In this document: positions 1 through 8,816 of the stretch, piece by piece
How the letters are laid out: each line of letters starts with the position of its first letter
Position numbering within the stretch: the first letter of the stretch is position 1
Origin: CBDBKL01 sp965206675
GTDB taxonomy: Bacteria; Bdellovibrionota; Bdellovibrionia; Bdellovibrionales; JAKFYE01
Direction: 5' to 3'
Length of the DNA: 64,000 nucleotides
Assembly: GCA_965206675.1 (NCBI GenBank)
Contig: CBDBKL010000008.1
Span: 248,001-312,000, forward strand
Position numbers and translations under genes: made by a program
The notes under the pieces: generated by a model
The model's database searches: none
What the model was told of the DNA's origin: nothing
Seen by the model: only the letters and a program-made list of their open reading frames with translations

Positions 1-1
1 A

Positions 2-778
2 ATTCTAGAGCGTATCAGTTATGAAATTATTGAGGACGCTTATCACAGTCAAATTCGAGTTCTGGAACTGCGATACTCTCCTCAGTTTATTCATCTCAGA
101 CATCCTCATTTAACTTATGAAAAAATTCATACCGCTATACTTAAAGGGGTGTCCTCAGCCACAAAGAAGTATCCCGTAACCTATGGACTTATTGGACTTG
201 TGGCTCGCAATGATGATGAAAAAGTCAGAAACCGTGTTATGGATTTTATTATTGAAAATAAAAAAGATTTTATCGCTGTCGATTTAGCTGATAATGAGTT
301 AGGTGTAGGTGTTGAGCCATTTGTAAAAGACTTCCAAAGGGCTAAAGAGGAAGGGTTACATGTTACTATCCATGCGGGTGAACCGGCTCTTAAAGGGGCT
401 GCTGAAAACATCATCGCCAGTATAGAGAAATTGGGAGCCGAACGCATTGGGCATGGAGTGCAGGCGATACACCACCCAGAAATTATTGACTACCTTATTG
501 AGAAGCAAATTGCTTTAGAGCTTTGTTTAACAAGCAATTACTTAGTTCAGGCTGTTCCCAGTTTAGAGGCTCATCCCATTCGAAAGTTTAAAGAGTTAGG
601 AGTAAGGGTTACAATTAACACTGATGATCCAGGGCCTTTTCACATTTCTTTGAATGATGAATATAAAAAACTTCATAAAATTTTCGGATTTACCAAACAG
701 GATTTCCAGGAAATCAATGAAACAGCCCTTCAAGCCAGTTTTATTTCCAAAGAACAAAAACCCTCCCAACTCACCTAG
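2..778 (+). CDS. add: Adenosine deaminase, 5' end outside the window
   Basis: The reading frame is open from the first bases of the window, so the N-terminus is missing. An internal GTG at 149 is not the real start: the upstream frame reads as adenosine deaminase (YEIIEDA, VLELRYSPQ). Adenosine deaminase hydrolyses adenosine to inosine in purine salvage, with a zinc bound by histidines and an aspartate. Visible family motifs are HAGE (catalytic Glu), IGHG (zinc/catalytic His) and NTDDP (zinc and catalytic Asp). The first HxH zinc motif lies in the missing part. The gene ends at TAG, and downstream the sequence enters a long hairpin repeat before a convergent transporter operon. Identification is strong; only adenine versus adenosine specificity is open. 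Confidence 0.93.
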   Translation: MLERISYEIIEDAYHSQIRVLELRYSPQFIHLRHPHLTYEKIHTAILKGVSSATKKYPVTYGLIGLVARNDDEKVRNRVMDFIIENKKDFIAVDLADNELGVGVEPFVKDFQRAKEEGLHVTIHAGEPALKGAAENIIASIEKLGAERIGHGVQAIHHPEIIDYLIEKQIALELCLTSNYLVQAVPSLEAHPIRKFKELGVRVTINTDDPGPFHISLNDEYKKLHKIFGFTKQDFQEINETALQASFISKEQKPSQLT

Positions 779-811
779 CCCCCTTATCATTTGAAATATT
801 TATTTTAATTT

Positions 812-1052
812 TTCTTTTCAAAGCAAAGGGTGTATCGTAGGAAGTGGATTTATTATTTTAGCACATTATAAGGAAGTTTTTCTCAGGGGGTTTAAAAACG
901 AGTTTTCTGAGGCGCAGGACGTATCTCCCGAAGGGAGAGACGAGCCTGCGGCCCTCAGAACTGTTTGAGCTTTTTAAATCCGTTGAGAAAAATTCCCATT
1001 GAACGAAAAAAAGAACGTCGTATAAAATTTAGAACAAACCGAAGCGATTTAT
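812..1052. repeat. Family B long-hairpin repeat, copy 1
   Basis: About 240 bp, closely similar to 10228..10470. It contains nested inverted repeats. The outer arms are TTTTTCTCAGGGGGTTTAAAAA and a matching arm near 970-993. The middle arms are TTCTGAGG and CCTCAGAA. The apical hairpin is TCTCCC-GAAG-GGGAGA-like. It lies between convergent add and thiQ. No protein is encoded. Confidence 0.85.
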
Positions 1053-1063
1053 CTAACACGTTC

Positions 1064-1699
1064 TCAGCAGCCTACTTTTATATCTTCTAAACGGACAGTC
1101 TCCACATCCCCAAAGGGTACAGCATCAGATTCATCATGTGAGATAATAAATGTCGGAATATGAAACTCTTTAACAAGCGCGGCTGTCAATTTTCTTGCTT
1201 CATCTTTTATCTCAGCATCTAAAGAAGAAAACGGTTCATCTAAAAATAACACTTTAGGCTTTGAAATAATGGCTCTTGCCAAAGCCACCCTTTGAGATTC
1301 TCCCCCTGATAACTTTGAAGCTTTTGTCTCCCAACACTCTGTTAAAAAAAGTTTAGTCCTCATACTTTCTAGCATTTTTTTTCTATCTTGTTTCTTTACT
1401 TTTCTTACTAACAGTGGAAATTCAATATTTTCCTCAGAGGACATATGGGGAAAGAGTTCATAACTTTGGAAAACAACCCCCAAATGTCTTTCGTTGGGAG
1501 ACATATCAGAAAGAACTTCCTCTCCAATTCCCCATTGAAATTCTTTATTTCCAATAAAACCACATAGGGCCTCCATAAAGGTGGATTTGCCGACGCCAGA
1601 CTTTCCCGTCATTAAAATTGTCCTCTTCGTAGCCGTCCATTTAGGAATTTCTAACGAGAACGTGCCTCTTTTTATTTTAAGATTTTTGACCCAAATCAC
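1064..1699 (-). CDS. thiQ: Thiamine ABC transporter ATP-binding protein
   Basis: A 211-residue ABC ATPase that would energise import of thiamine or thiamine phosphates with ThiP and ThiB. In order it shows Walker A GKSGVGKST (residues 32-40), Q-loop Gln78, signature LSGGE (130-134), Walker B LFLDEP (151-156) and the switch His188. It lacks the C-terminal regulatory extension of MalK-type subunits, as is usual for ThiQ. Its start overlaps the end of thiP by 23 bp, so translation is probably coupled in the order thiB-thiP-thiQ. The substrate is assigned from the neighbouring ThiB-like binding protein; the ATPase alone would fit an iron or putrescine importer equally well. Confidence 0.85.
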   Translation of the reverse strand: MIWVKNLKIKRGTFSLEIPKWTATKRTILMTGKSGVGKSTFMEALCGFIGNKEFQWGIGEEVLSDMSPNERHLGVVFQSYELFPHMSSEENIEFPLLVRKVKKQDRKKMLESMRTKLFLTECWETKASKLSGGESQRVALARAIISKPKVLFLDEPFSSLDAEIKDEARKLTAALVKEFHIPTFIISHDESDAVPFGDVETVRLEDIKVGC

Positions 1700-3113
1700 T
1701 ACCTATTCTCCAAAAAGTAAAAAATAAACTCACTCCAATAACAAATATAAACAATAACACTAGTGTTGCAGCTTCTAGACGGTAAGAAGCTGCCAAATGT
1801 TCCGCCAACAGACTTAATGTTTTATTACTTCTCAAATACATACCTGTCACTGCAAACTCTCCTACAGACCAAAGGGCTCCCAGTCCCGATAAGAATCCAA
1901 TACTGACTGCCATTTGTGGCCATTGAATAGATTTAAATATATGTGATCTGGAAGCTCCTAACAATTCCGCCACCCTTATTTGATTCTTGATACCATCCAT
2001 TCGATTTATCAGTCCCAAACGGTAAAGCGTAGTGAAAAATACGAGGATTAAACCCAGAGCCAAAACACCCATTTCATAAAAATAACCTATAATAATTAAA
2101 CTAAAACCGATAATAGCTCCACTGGGTGATATAAAACCCAATAAAAACCTCTCTAACGTTCTATTGTTTTGGTAAAAAAGCGTGACACTAAATAATATCC
2201 ACAGACCGATTCCAACAGCGAGGCCAACAAATAAAGAACTCATACCCATTTCAAGCAACAGATAAAAGGAATCAAACGCACTTCTCAGTTGAGAGATCCC
2301 AAGTTTCCAATTCATCCATAGGCCAGATAAAATAAGAATCGGAGCAACAAATAAAAGAAGTGTAAAAACCTTTACACCATGAAAAATCCTCTTTTCTCTT
2401 TCTCTTAAAAATAAAATATTTTTTTTATTTCTTAATAAAAATGTCATAAAAAATAGAATAAAAATTTGAATGCAACTTAATCCCATAGCATATTTCCAGT
2501 TCCCATAACTAAAAATAGCCTCATATATACCTCTCTCTACAGACCACGATTGCACCCCCCCAACCATTAAGGGCACTGAAAAACTAGATAGACTGAGAGC
2601 AAATACAAAAACAAAACACATTAATAAATTATTTTTCAAAACTGGTAGGGTTTTCCACCAAAACATCAATCTTGAACACCCCTCAAGATATGCTGCCTTG
2701 GACATAAAGGATAACTTTCCATGTATATCGCTATCTAACCAGATAGCAATCAGACCTATATTTATAAAAGTGTGTAAACAAACAATGGCCGGCAACCCAA
2801 AAGGATAATCTGAAAAAAACCTCATAGAACCTATGATGAGAAAAAGAGGAGGTAAGCCCTGTGGCAATAAAGCCATCAAATGAATATAACGAGAACTTGC
2901 TTTTAAAGAGGATAATCCTATAGCTCCTATATACCCTAGGGAAACAGAAAAAAGAGCACTCAAAAAACTTTGAATAAATGACCTAAAGAGTAAGGCTGAT
3001 GTGGCTCCACCCTCTCCCCACTCTACCCCTCCGGACCAAAAAAGTATGATAAGAAACGGCAAAATAAGTACAAAAATAAAAAATAATACAGCTAATTTAT
3101 TAAATGATTCCAT
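1677..3113 (-). CDS. thiP: Thiamine ABC transporter permease, two fused permease domains
   Basis: A 478-residue inner-membrane protein with about twelve hydrophobic segments, built as two BPD_transp_1 domains in one chain, as in ThiP and FbpB. The C-terminal half carries a good EAA-like loop (RVAELLGASRSHIFKSI, near residues 385-400); the N-terminal copy (KAAYLEGCSRLMFW) is also recognisable. It overlaps thiB by 22 bp upstream and thiQ by 23 bp downstream, giving one tightly coupled operon. The two-domain fusion is also found in ferric-iron permeases, so the thiamine call rests on ThiB. Confidence 0.85.
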   Translation of the reverse strand: MESFNKLAVLFFIFVLILPFLIILFWSGGVEWGEGGATSALLFRSFIQSFLSALFSVSLGYIGAIGLSSLKASSRYIHLMALLPQGLPPLFLIIGSMRFFSDYPFGLPAIVCLHTFINIGLIAIWLDSDIHGKLSFMSKAAYLEGCSRLMFWWKTLPVLKNNLLMCFVFVFALSLSSFSVPLMVGGVQSWSVERGIYEAIFSYGNWKYAMGLSCIQIFILFFMTFLLRNKKNILFLREREKRIFHGVKVFTLLLFVAPILILSGLWMNWKLGISQLRSAFDSFYLLLEMGMSSLFVGLAVGIGLWILFSVTLFYQNNRTLERFLLGFISPSGAIIGFSLIIIGYFYEMGVLALGLILVFFTTLYRLGLINRMDGIKNQIRVAELLGASRSHIFKSIQWPQMAVSIGFLSGLGALWSVGEFAVTGMYLRSNKTLSLLAEHLAASYRLEAATLVLLFIFVIGVSLFFTFWRIGSDLGQKS

Positions 3114-4063
3114 TGATTAAGAAACTCTTTAATTGTTTGGTTTTCACTAACATGCAAGTTTTCTATTTTTTTTAAAGTTTCAAATTCCGTATTCTCCACG
3201 ACCCCTTTTACAACTGGCAACATATAATTTTTTTTCATAATTATGGACTGCACTTCTTTCGTCAGCAAAAAATGAATGAAATTCTTTGCTCTTGCAGGAT
3301 AGGACGAGCCTGCAAGAACAGCCACATACTCTATTTGAACAGGATGCCCTTCCTCAAATATTAAAAAATGATAGTCCTTCACGTTTTCTTCAATCAAGTG
3401 ATACAACTGAGATGTTTGATAGGTAAATACAAAATCAGCCTCACCCTTCTTAAACAAAGCATATGAAGTTGTCCAAGAAGGCATGACTAAAAAATTTTTA
3501 GAGTTTGTAATCACAGAGTTTACAATATTAAAGTCATACGAGCCAACCCAGCTCAACCAATGCAACCCCGGCGTACTTGTTCGTGGGTCCATAAGCACAA
3601 CCTTACCCCTTAAAGAACTAAAAAATTCTTTAAGAGATTGGGGTTTATTTTTTAACTCCCCCCTATAGGAAAAACCCAAAGGGGCCCAATCATAGGGTGT
3701 AGCTTTGCCTTTTTCATACGACAGGGGTAATTCATGTTTTTCTATATCTTCGAAAGATAAATCTAATAAATGTTTAGGATCGACATCTTGTAGTGTGTAT
3801 TGATCTAACCCCAAAATAATATCTACATTTTTATATTTTTCTATTTCAAGTTTTTTTAAAAGACTACGACCATCTCCAGCATCAACAAATTGTACCCTTC
3901 TTCCCGTCTTCTGATAGTAGAGATCTTGAATAATAGGCCCTGGCCCCCATGGGCTTACAAATGAACTATAACTATAGACGACAAGATCCTTATCAGACTC
4001 TTCCGTTTTAAAAAAGTAATATATGGCTAAAGGAATGAATAATAAAAAGATGAGATACTTCAT
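3092..4063 (-). CDS. thiB: Thiamine-binding periplasmic protein
   Basis: A 323-residue solute-binding protein. The N-terminus is a single hydrophobic segment (residues 3-18) that could be a signal peptide or an anchor; no lipobox is visible. Family-specific stretches resemble ThiB closely: VYSYSSFVSPWGPGP near residue 30, DIILGLDQ near 80, and DPRTSTPGL near 160, the last being the best ThiB landmark. It is the first gene of the overlapping thiBPQ set and lies 52 bp downstream of a DoxX-like gene that may share its transcript. I see no TPP riboswitch in the upstream sequence, so regulation by thiamine is not evident. Confidence 0.88.
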   Translation of the reverse strand: MKYLIFLLFIPLAIYYFFKTEESDKDLVVYSYSSFVSPWGPGPIIQDLYYQKTGRRVQFVDAGDGRSLLKKLEIEKYKNVDIILGLDQYTLQDVDPKHLLDLSFEDIEKHELPLSYEKGKATPYDWAPLGFSYRGELKNKPQSLKEFFSSLRGKVVLMDPRTSTPGLHWLSWVGSYDFNIVNSVITNSKNFLVMPSWTTSYALFKKGEADFVFTYQTSQLYHLIEENVKDYHFLIFEEGHPVQIEYVAVLAGSSYPARAKNFIHFLLTKEVQSIIMKKNYMLPVVKGVVENTEFETLKKIENLHVSENQTIKEFLNQWNHLIN

Positions 4064-4115
4064 TTACACTTTTCCCATGTCTGGATACCTAAACATGTAA
4101 TATATGTTTTTTATA

Positions 4116-4598
4116 TCACCAGAGGATACCTCTATTTCTTTTGTAAAAGAAATAGTCGATGCCAAGACAGCGTCCCGCCCCAATCCATGCCAAAACTATA
4201 TGAGATACAATAAGTAATTTATAAAATGGCTCATATTCTAAGCGAAATAAAAGAAGATAATGTACGCTTAAAATAACCCCCAAGACAGCCAGAGGACGAA
4301 CCAGGTACCCTACTAAAAAAGATACACCCACCAAAATTTCAGAAAGTACAATAAGATGAGAAAAAGTTTTCCAGTTATAAACAACAATATTATCTAAAAA
4401 TATCTGATACCACGGTGATGCTGTGTTAATAGCTAATCCGTCAGAAATCATCTCGGCCAGCTTGGGAGAAGTTAGAAAGTCACTTTTTATTTTTTGTAGC
4501 CCTTCATTAAAATAATAATACCCCAGAAAAATTCTCAAGAGTGCAACTGGTAATTGATGACCGATATATTTAATACTTTCAAAAAATGCAATTAACAT
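4116..4598 (-). CDS. DoxX/DoxD-like four-helix membrane protein
   Basis: A 160-residue membrane protein with four hydrophobic segments. The first helix region contains RIFLGYYYFNEGLQKI, the typical DoxX motif (R-x-x-G-x-x-F-x-x-G-x-x-K). Relatives include the small subunit of thiosulfate:quinone oxidoreductase and many uncharacterised DoxX proteins; the true activity here is unknown. It is followed after 52 bp by thiB in the same direction and may be the first gene of that operon. A functional link to thiamine uptake is not established. Confidence 0.75.
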   Translation of the reverse strand: MLIAFFESIKYIGHQLPVALLRIFLGYYYFNEGLQKIKSDFLTSPKLAEMISDGLAINTASPWYQIFLDNIVVYNWKTFSHLIVLSEILVGVSFLVGYLVRPLAVLGVILSVHYLLLFRLEYEPFYKLLIVSHIVLAWIGAGRCLGIDYFFYKRNRGILW

Positions 4599-4693
4599 GA
4601 TATCCCCATCCTACGATAAAGTGCTTCAAAGACCAATATATTTTAACATTCGATGGCAACGCATGTGAATACTTTTAAAAAAGATCAATCATT

Positions 4694-5344
4694 TTATTTT
4701 AATCCCAGCCTTGGGCACTCTGCTCTCAGAAAGCATTCCTCACATTTGGCGTGGCGTGCTCTACAAATAGCCCGCCCATGTTCAATGAGATAATGTGAAA
4801 AGCCTGTCCATTCTTTTTTAGGGACAACTTTTTCTAACTCTCTTTCCAACTTAACAGCATCCCTACCCTGAGCGAATCCTAGCCTGTTAGAAATACGAGT
4901 GACATGAGTGTCTACAACCATTCCAGGAATACCAAAGGCGTTACCCAAAACCACATTAGCCGTTTTTCTACCCACTCCAGGTAAAGTGACAAGATCTTCC
5001 ATCTTATCAGGGACCTGACCCTCATAGTCTTTTACAAGTTTCTGACAGCAGGCCTTGATATTTTTAGCCTTGTTTTTATAAAAGCCCGTAGAATATATAA
5101 TCTTAATAATAGAGGCCACTGAAGCTTTAGCTAAATCCTCTGTCCGAGGGAATTTTGCAAATAATGTCGGAGTCACTTTATTAACACGAGCATCTGTACA
5201 TTGAGCAGACAACATTGTGGAAATCAGCAATTCAAGTGGATTTTTATAAATCAAAGAACACTCAGCCCCTGGGTAATGTTTTTTAAGAAGGCGAATGACC
5301 TTAAGTGATCTTTTTTTACGTTGAGGAATGGAGTCTAACTTCAT
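4694..5344 (-). CDS. nth: Endonuclease III (DNA glycosylase/AP lyase)
   Basis: A 216-residue base-excision repair enzyme that removes oxidised pyrimidines and nicks the abasic site. The helix-hairpin-helix LPGVGRKTANVV (near residues 123-134) contains the catalytic Lys. VDTHVTR follows with the catalytic Asp. The C-terminus has the iron-sulfur pattern C-x6-C-x2-C-x5-C (CRARHAKC, then CEEC, then C). Its ATG overlaps the stop of the upstream ferredoxin gene as ATGA, so the two are translationally coupled. Length matches the family. Confidence 0.96.
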   Translation of the reverse strand: MKLDSIPQRKKRSLKVIRLLKKHYPGAECSLIYKNPLELLISTMLSAQCTDARVNKVTPTLFAKFPRTEDLAKASVASIIKIIYSTGFYKNKAKNIKACCQKLVKDYEGQVPDKMEDLVTLPGVGRKTANVVLGNAFGIPGMVVDTHVTRISNRLGFAQGRDAVKLERELEKVVPKKEWTGFSHYLIEHGRAICRARHAKCEECFLRAECPRLGLK

Positions 5345-5577
5345 TCATTCCCATCTTCGCCTATAGCTTCAACAGGGCACCCCTCCATAGCCTCTGAAGC
5401 CAGTTCCTCTTCCTCTGCCGTTTCAGGTTGTTTAGATAAATAGGCATGACCATCATCATCGTTCATGGAAAAGTTATCTGGAGCTGTAGTAACGCAAGCA
5501 TCACAAGCAATACATGACTCATCAACATAAAACTTTCCTGGCTTATTCCCGCTCCATTTTTGACTTTTATCAGCCAT
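5341..5577 (-). CDS. Small 4Fe-4S ferredoxin
   Basis: A 78-residue acidic ferredoxin. CIACDACV (near residues 22-29) supplies three cysteines in C-x2-C-x2-C spacing, and CPVEAI near residue 67 supplies the fourth, which fits a single [4Fe-4S] cluster of the Fer4_15-like type. The stop overlaps the nth start by four bases (ATGA). The role is electron transfer with an unknown partner. The coupling with an Fe-S repair enzyme may be only a convenience of genome packing, but it is tight. Confidence 0.88.
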   Translation of the reverse strand: MADKSQKWSGNKPGKFYVDESCIACDACVTTAPDNFSMNDDDGHAYLSKQPETAEEEELASEAMEGCPVEAIGEDGNE

Positions 5578-5647
5578 AACATTCTCCTAAATTCAACCTA
5601 GCCACTATGAGTTATTTTGTCAATGAACCTTAAGACTATCCATTAAC

Positions 5648-6346
5648 TTAAGTTTTGTTAAATACCTTTAGATTTTTCTGATGAGAAGGGTTCATCCAAA
5701 TTTTTTCAAAATCTTCCACTTCAGAAAGAGGATTAAATTGCTTAATGGTTTGAAAAGGCTCCTTTGGCAGACAAGAGTTTTTATCTAATATAAAATCAAC
5801 TTTTTCTAAAGTTTTTTGTTCAGAACAGACAAGATCAGCCAAACCAAATTCCAAAGCTTCATAAGCACTAAAACTACGAGCACTTAAAGATAGGTCTTTT
5901 AACAGATGTGGTGAGACACGATTCAAAAGTCTTTGCCCCCCTCCCCATCCATAACTCATTCCAATTCTTCTGTGCCATAAACCAAACGTGGCAGATGGTG
6001 TTGCAACAATAGAATCAAAACATGAAAGAAGCTCCATACCTCCCCCTAAGCAAAAACCCGATACAACAGCAATTGTTTTATGGGGGTGTCGATAGAGCTG
6101 ATCTAAAACCTCTCTGATTTTCATATTAATAGCTCGTCCTGTATCTGAAGATTCATTTGCATATTGCTTAAGGTTTCCCCCACTACAAAAAGGTTGGTAA
6201 GAGTTTGTTCGCCATACAATTTCTTCGAAGGATAAAAGCAACTCAGACAACTGCTCTGCTTCATTTAAACCAAAGCTATTTCCTTCGTTTGTATTATCTA
6301 TATAGACTTCATGATAATAAGAGTGTTCTTTTACAGTTAGTCCCAT
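5648..6346 (-). CDS. Crotonase (enoyl-CoA hydratase/isomerase) family protein
   Basis: A 232-residue crotonase-fold protein. The oxyanion-hole region CSGGNL and the GGGMELLSCFD segment, with the first conserved Glu, are present. The position of the second catalytic Glu (FGxPE in true hydratases) reads FGLWHRR, so a plain hydratase reaction is doubtful; isomerase, hydrolase or decarboxylase activity on an acyl-CoA is possible. It lies 6 bp downstream of citrate synthase in the same operon. It is not close to the leucine-pathway hydratase at 18345..19127. Confidence 0.8.
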   Translation of the reverse strand: MGLTVKEHSYYHEVYIDNTNEGNSFGLNEAEQLSELLLSFEEIVWRTNSYQPFCSGGNLKQYANESSDTGRAINMKIREVLDQLYRHPHKTIAVVSGFCLGGGMELLSCFDSIVATPSATFGLWHRRIGMSYGWGGGQRLLNRVSPHLLKDLSLSARSFSAYEALEFGLADLVCSEQKTLEKVDFILDKNSCLPKEPFQTIKQFNPLSEVEDFEKIWMNPSHQKNLKVFNKT

Positions 6347-6352
6347 CTGGTT

Positions 6353-7483
6353 TTAACGATCTTTCAAATCTTTCCAAGTACGATGGGTCTCACCTACAAA
6401 TTGACCTCGTGGACGGTAGATACGGTTATTCGTATGCTGTTCCATAATATGCGCTAACCATCCAGAAATACGAGAGGTTGCAAAAATGGGTGTATAAAGA
6501 TCAAGAGGTATGCCCATACTATAATACACTGTTGCTGAATAAAAATCGACGTTAGGAAGTAAGCCTTTTTTCTCTTTAACTGTCTCGTCAATAAGCGCAG
6601 ACATTTCGTAGTAATGACCCTTGCCAACTTTTTGAGTTAAACTCTCGCTCATTTTTCTTAAAACCTTAGCTCTCGGATCTCCATTTTTATACACTCGATG
6701 TCCCATTCCCATAATTTTCTTTTTCTGGGCCAAAGCTTCTGTGACCCATTCTTTTGCTGCATCTACAGTTTTTATTTTCTTGAGCATACGCATAACTTGT
6801 TCATTAGCCCCTCCATGGAGAGGACCTTTCAAAGCTCCAATAGCACTGACAATAGCAGAGTAAATATCACTCAATGAAGATGTTGTTACACGAGACGCAA
6901 AGGTTGAACAATTCAGTTCATGATCTGCGTGTAGTACCAAACATGTATCAAAAACCTTAACCATTTCTTCATCTGGGGTTTCACCTTTTAGTTGATAGAG
7001 AAAATTCCAAGCAATGCTCTTATCAGGCTGAGCTTTTACAATATCCTGCTTTTGACGAATTCTTTCAAAGGCTGCTACCAGTGATCCCATCAAACCCGTC
7101 AATCGAAAAGCCTTATCTTTTTGTCCCTCGATAGAAATGTCATCTGCTGTAGAATCAAATAACCCTGCCATAGAGACGGCCGTTCTCAACCAAGACATGG
7201 GATGAACAGAATCTGTAGGTAACTCCTTTAATCTTTCGAGCAAAGAATCGGAAATAACTTGCTGAGCTCTGAGTTTCTTTTGAAATTCTGCTAACTCCAT
7301 TTCCGTTGGGAGTTCATTGTTCCACAATAAAAAAGTCGTCTCTTCAAAAGTAGAATGATCGGCTAAATCTTCAATAGTGAATCCTCTATATGTTAATGTG
7401 GCGTCAACAATGGAAGAAATCCCCGTCGAACAGGCAACAATCCCCTCTAAACCTCTATCTATAGCACCTTCAAAAACTTCCAT
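6353..7483 (-). CDS. gltA: Citrate synthase (or 2-methylcitrate synthase)
   Basis: A 376-residue enzyme of the short dimeric type found in Gram-positives, archaea and as 2-methylcitrate synthase. It condenses an acyl-CoA with oxaloacetate to feed the TCA or methylcitrate cycle. Active-site landmarks are HADHELNCSTF (first His), GPLHGGANE (catalytic His), GMGHRVYK (His and Arg) and the C-terminal RPRGQFVG. No prpB or prpD is adjacent, so citrate synthase is the default; the sequence cannot exclude the methylcitrate enzyme. It is followed by a crotonase gene. The 200 bp upstream, to the phosphatase gene end, must hold its promoter. Confidence 0.9.
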   Translation of the reverse strand: MEVFEGAIDRGLEGIVACSTGISSIVDATLTYRGFTIEDLADHSTFEETTFLLWNNELPTEMELAEFQKKLRAQQVISDSLLERLKELPTDSVHPMSWLRTAVSMAGLFDSTADDISIEGQKDKAFRLTGLMGSLVAAFERIRQKQDIVKAQPDKSIAWNFLYQLKGETPDEEMVKVFDTCLVLHADHELNCSTFASRVTTSSLSDIYSAIVSAIGALKGPLHGGANEQVMRMLKKIKTVDAAKEWVTEALAQKKKIMGMGHRVYKNGDPRAKVLRKMSESLTQKVGKGHYYEMSALIDETVKEKKGLLPNVDFYSATVYYSMGIPLDLYTPIFATSRISGWLAHIMEQHTNNRIYRPRGQFVGETHRTWKDLKDR

Positions 7484-7683
7484 AACTTCTCCTTCTGATC
7501 GGGCAGCTTACACCAAGAAATGGTTTATTGAAAAGTCAGAACATAAAATAAAAAACTTCGTTACAATAACTGCGTTTCCATTTGGATTCATCCTGAACAC
7601 TCACATCTATGAAACTTCTTCAACGGTTCAAAAAATCATTATAAATTATGATCTTGACCTACCGCAACACTCTCGTACAACTC

Positions 7684-8586
7684 CTAGGGGTTCTCTTTCG
7701 CCAATCTTAAAACTTTATCCTTCACTTCAGCTACAAGCACTGTCACGTCCCTGTCGGGATTTGTTTTTCCTGTATATTTTTTAATTTGAAACAATATTTC
7801 ATTCCGCACATCATGAACAGTATTTTTCTTATTTTGAACAATAATATCCTTGATACGCTCTTTACCAAAGATTTCCCCCGCTTTGTTCTTTGCCTGCGAA
7901 ATACCTTTGGAACAGAGAATGATAAAGTCATTGGGATTTAGGCTCATGGAATGTTCCTTAAGAGACTGACTGTCAAATTTTTCATGAATAGAAGGAGTGT
8001 TTGAAACCAAATCCGTTAAAACATCTTTTTCTGTTTCATAATGAAAACAAGAGACATCCCCTAGTTGAATATATGTGAGTTCAAATGTACGGCGATTTAC
8101 CACTCCATAAAAGAAGTCTACTGTGTCATTGGGTCTCATTTGTTCACTCATAGCATCAACCATGATTTTAGCCATCTCTAAGGGAGATAAATTAGATCGA
8201 GATTGATGGAACTGACTTGTCATTTTTAAAAGTATAGAGAGAACCAGTGCTGACATTCCATGTCCGGAGGCACTTGATAATAAAATTCCAAATTTCATCT
8301 TATCGCTCAGCTCAAAGATATCAAAATAGTCCCCACCGGAGATAAGACTGGCGACAAATTTCGAACTTATTTCAAAATCGGGAATGCGAGGTAATTCAAC
8401 GGGTACCAATTGATGCTGTAATTGTCTTACAGATTTCAGATCCTCATTAACTTGCCCTAGTATACTTCGTAAATCTTTATCTATATCCAGTAAATCGTGT
8501 TTATATTCATCCATTTCACGAGATTTTTCCGCTAATTGTTTTTCCAGCTCTTTAATTTTTTGTTCTAGCTCTTTTTCTTTGCTCAT
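7684..8586 (-). CDS. SpoIIE/PP2C-type serine phosphatase with coiled-coil N-terminus
   Basis: A 300-residue cytoplasmic protein. Residues 1-60 are a charged coiled coil (heptads rich in Glu, Lys and Leu). The rest is a SpoIIE-type PP2C domain: SGGDYFD near residue 105 gives the first metal-binding Asp, and SGHGMSA near residue 130 replaces the usual G-D-x-x-G-H-G, having SASGHG with Ser for Asp. The C-terminal metal Asp would be in NPDRDVTVLV. Such phosphatases usually act in partner-switch cascades on anti-anti-sigma factors, but no kinase or STAS gene is nearby. The altered SASGHG motif means activity should not be assumed. Confidence 0.82.
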   Translation of the reverse strand: MSKEKELEQKIKELEKQLAEKSREMDEYKHDLLDIDKDLRSILGQVNEDLKSVRQLQHQLVPVELPRIPDFEISSKFVASLISGGDYFDIFELSDKMKFGILLSSASGHGMSALVLSILLKMTSQFHQSRSNLSPLEMAKIMVDAMSEQMRPNDTVDFFYGVVNRRTFELTYIQLGDVSCFHYETEKDVLTDLVSNTPSIHEKFDSQSLKEHSMSLNPNDFIILCSKGISQAKNKAGEIFGKERIKDIIVQNKKNTVHDVRNEILFQIKKYTGKTNPDRDVTVLVAEVKDKVLRLAKENP

Positions 8587-8644
8587 CTCTACTGTTTTTT
8601 CTCATCTTAGCCAAACTGTCAATGTAACTTCGGTTTGTATTTGT

Positions 8645-8690
8645 GGACTGCTGAAAAAATGACATCTACTCGTTGCCATCACTCAAAACT
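8645..8690. repeat. Fragment of family A hairpin repeat
   Basis: It starts with GGACTGCTGAAAAAATGACA and continues with sequence matching the arm and inner segment of the 125-bp family A elements (ATCTACT-CGTTGC-ATCACTCAAA), then decays. The second half of the element is missing. Confidence 0.6.
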
Positions 8691-8816
8691 CTCTGAAAAA
8701 TTTAAAGAATAGATTCAGACTGCAAAGGAAATCATGAAATCGCTCATTATTTTTTAAATGGATACAATTTTTAAATCAGAACCCATCGTCCTAATATATG
8801 GGATGAATTCCGGTGA

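Noticed and set aside
149..778. Start of adenosine deaminase at GTG 149
   Set aside because: The frame upstream continues to the window edge and encodes conserved deaminase sequence, so this is an internal codon.
4599..4693. TPP riboswitch upstream of the thiamine transporter operon
   Set aside because: The upstream sequence lacks the CUGAGA and related core segments of the thi-box.
7377..7784. Plus-strand ORF spanning the gltA-phosphatase gap
   Set aside because: It overlaps both minus-strand genes, which are clearly real, has no ribosome-binding site and shows no family features.
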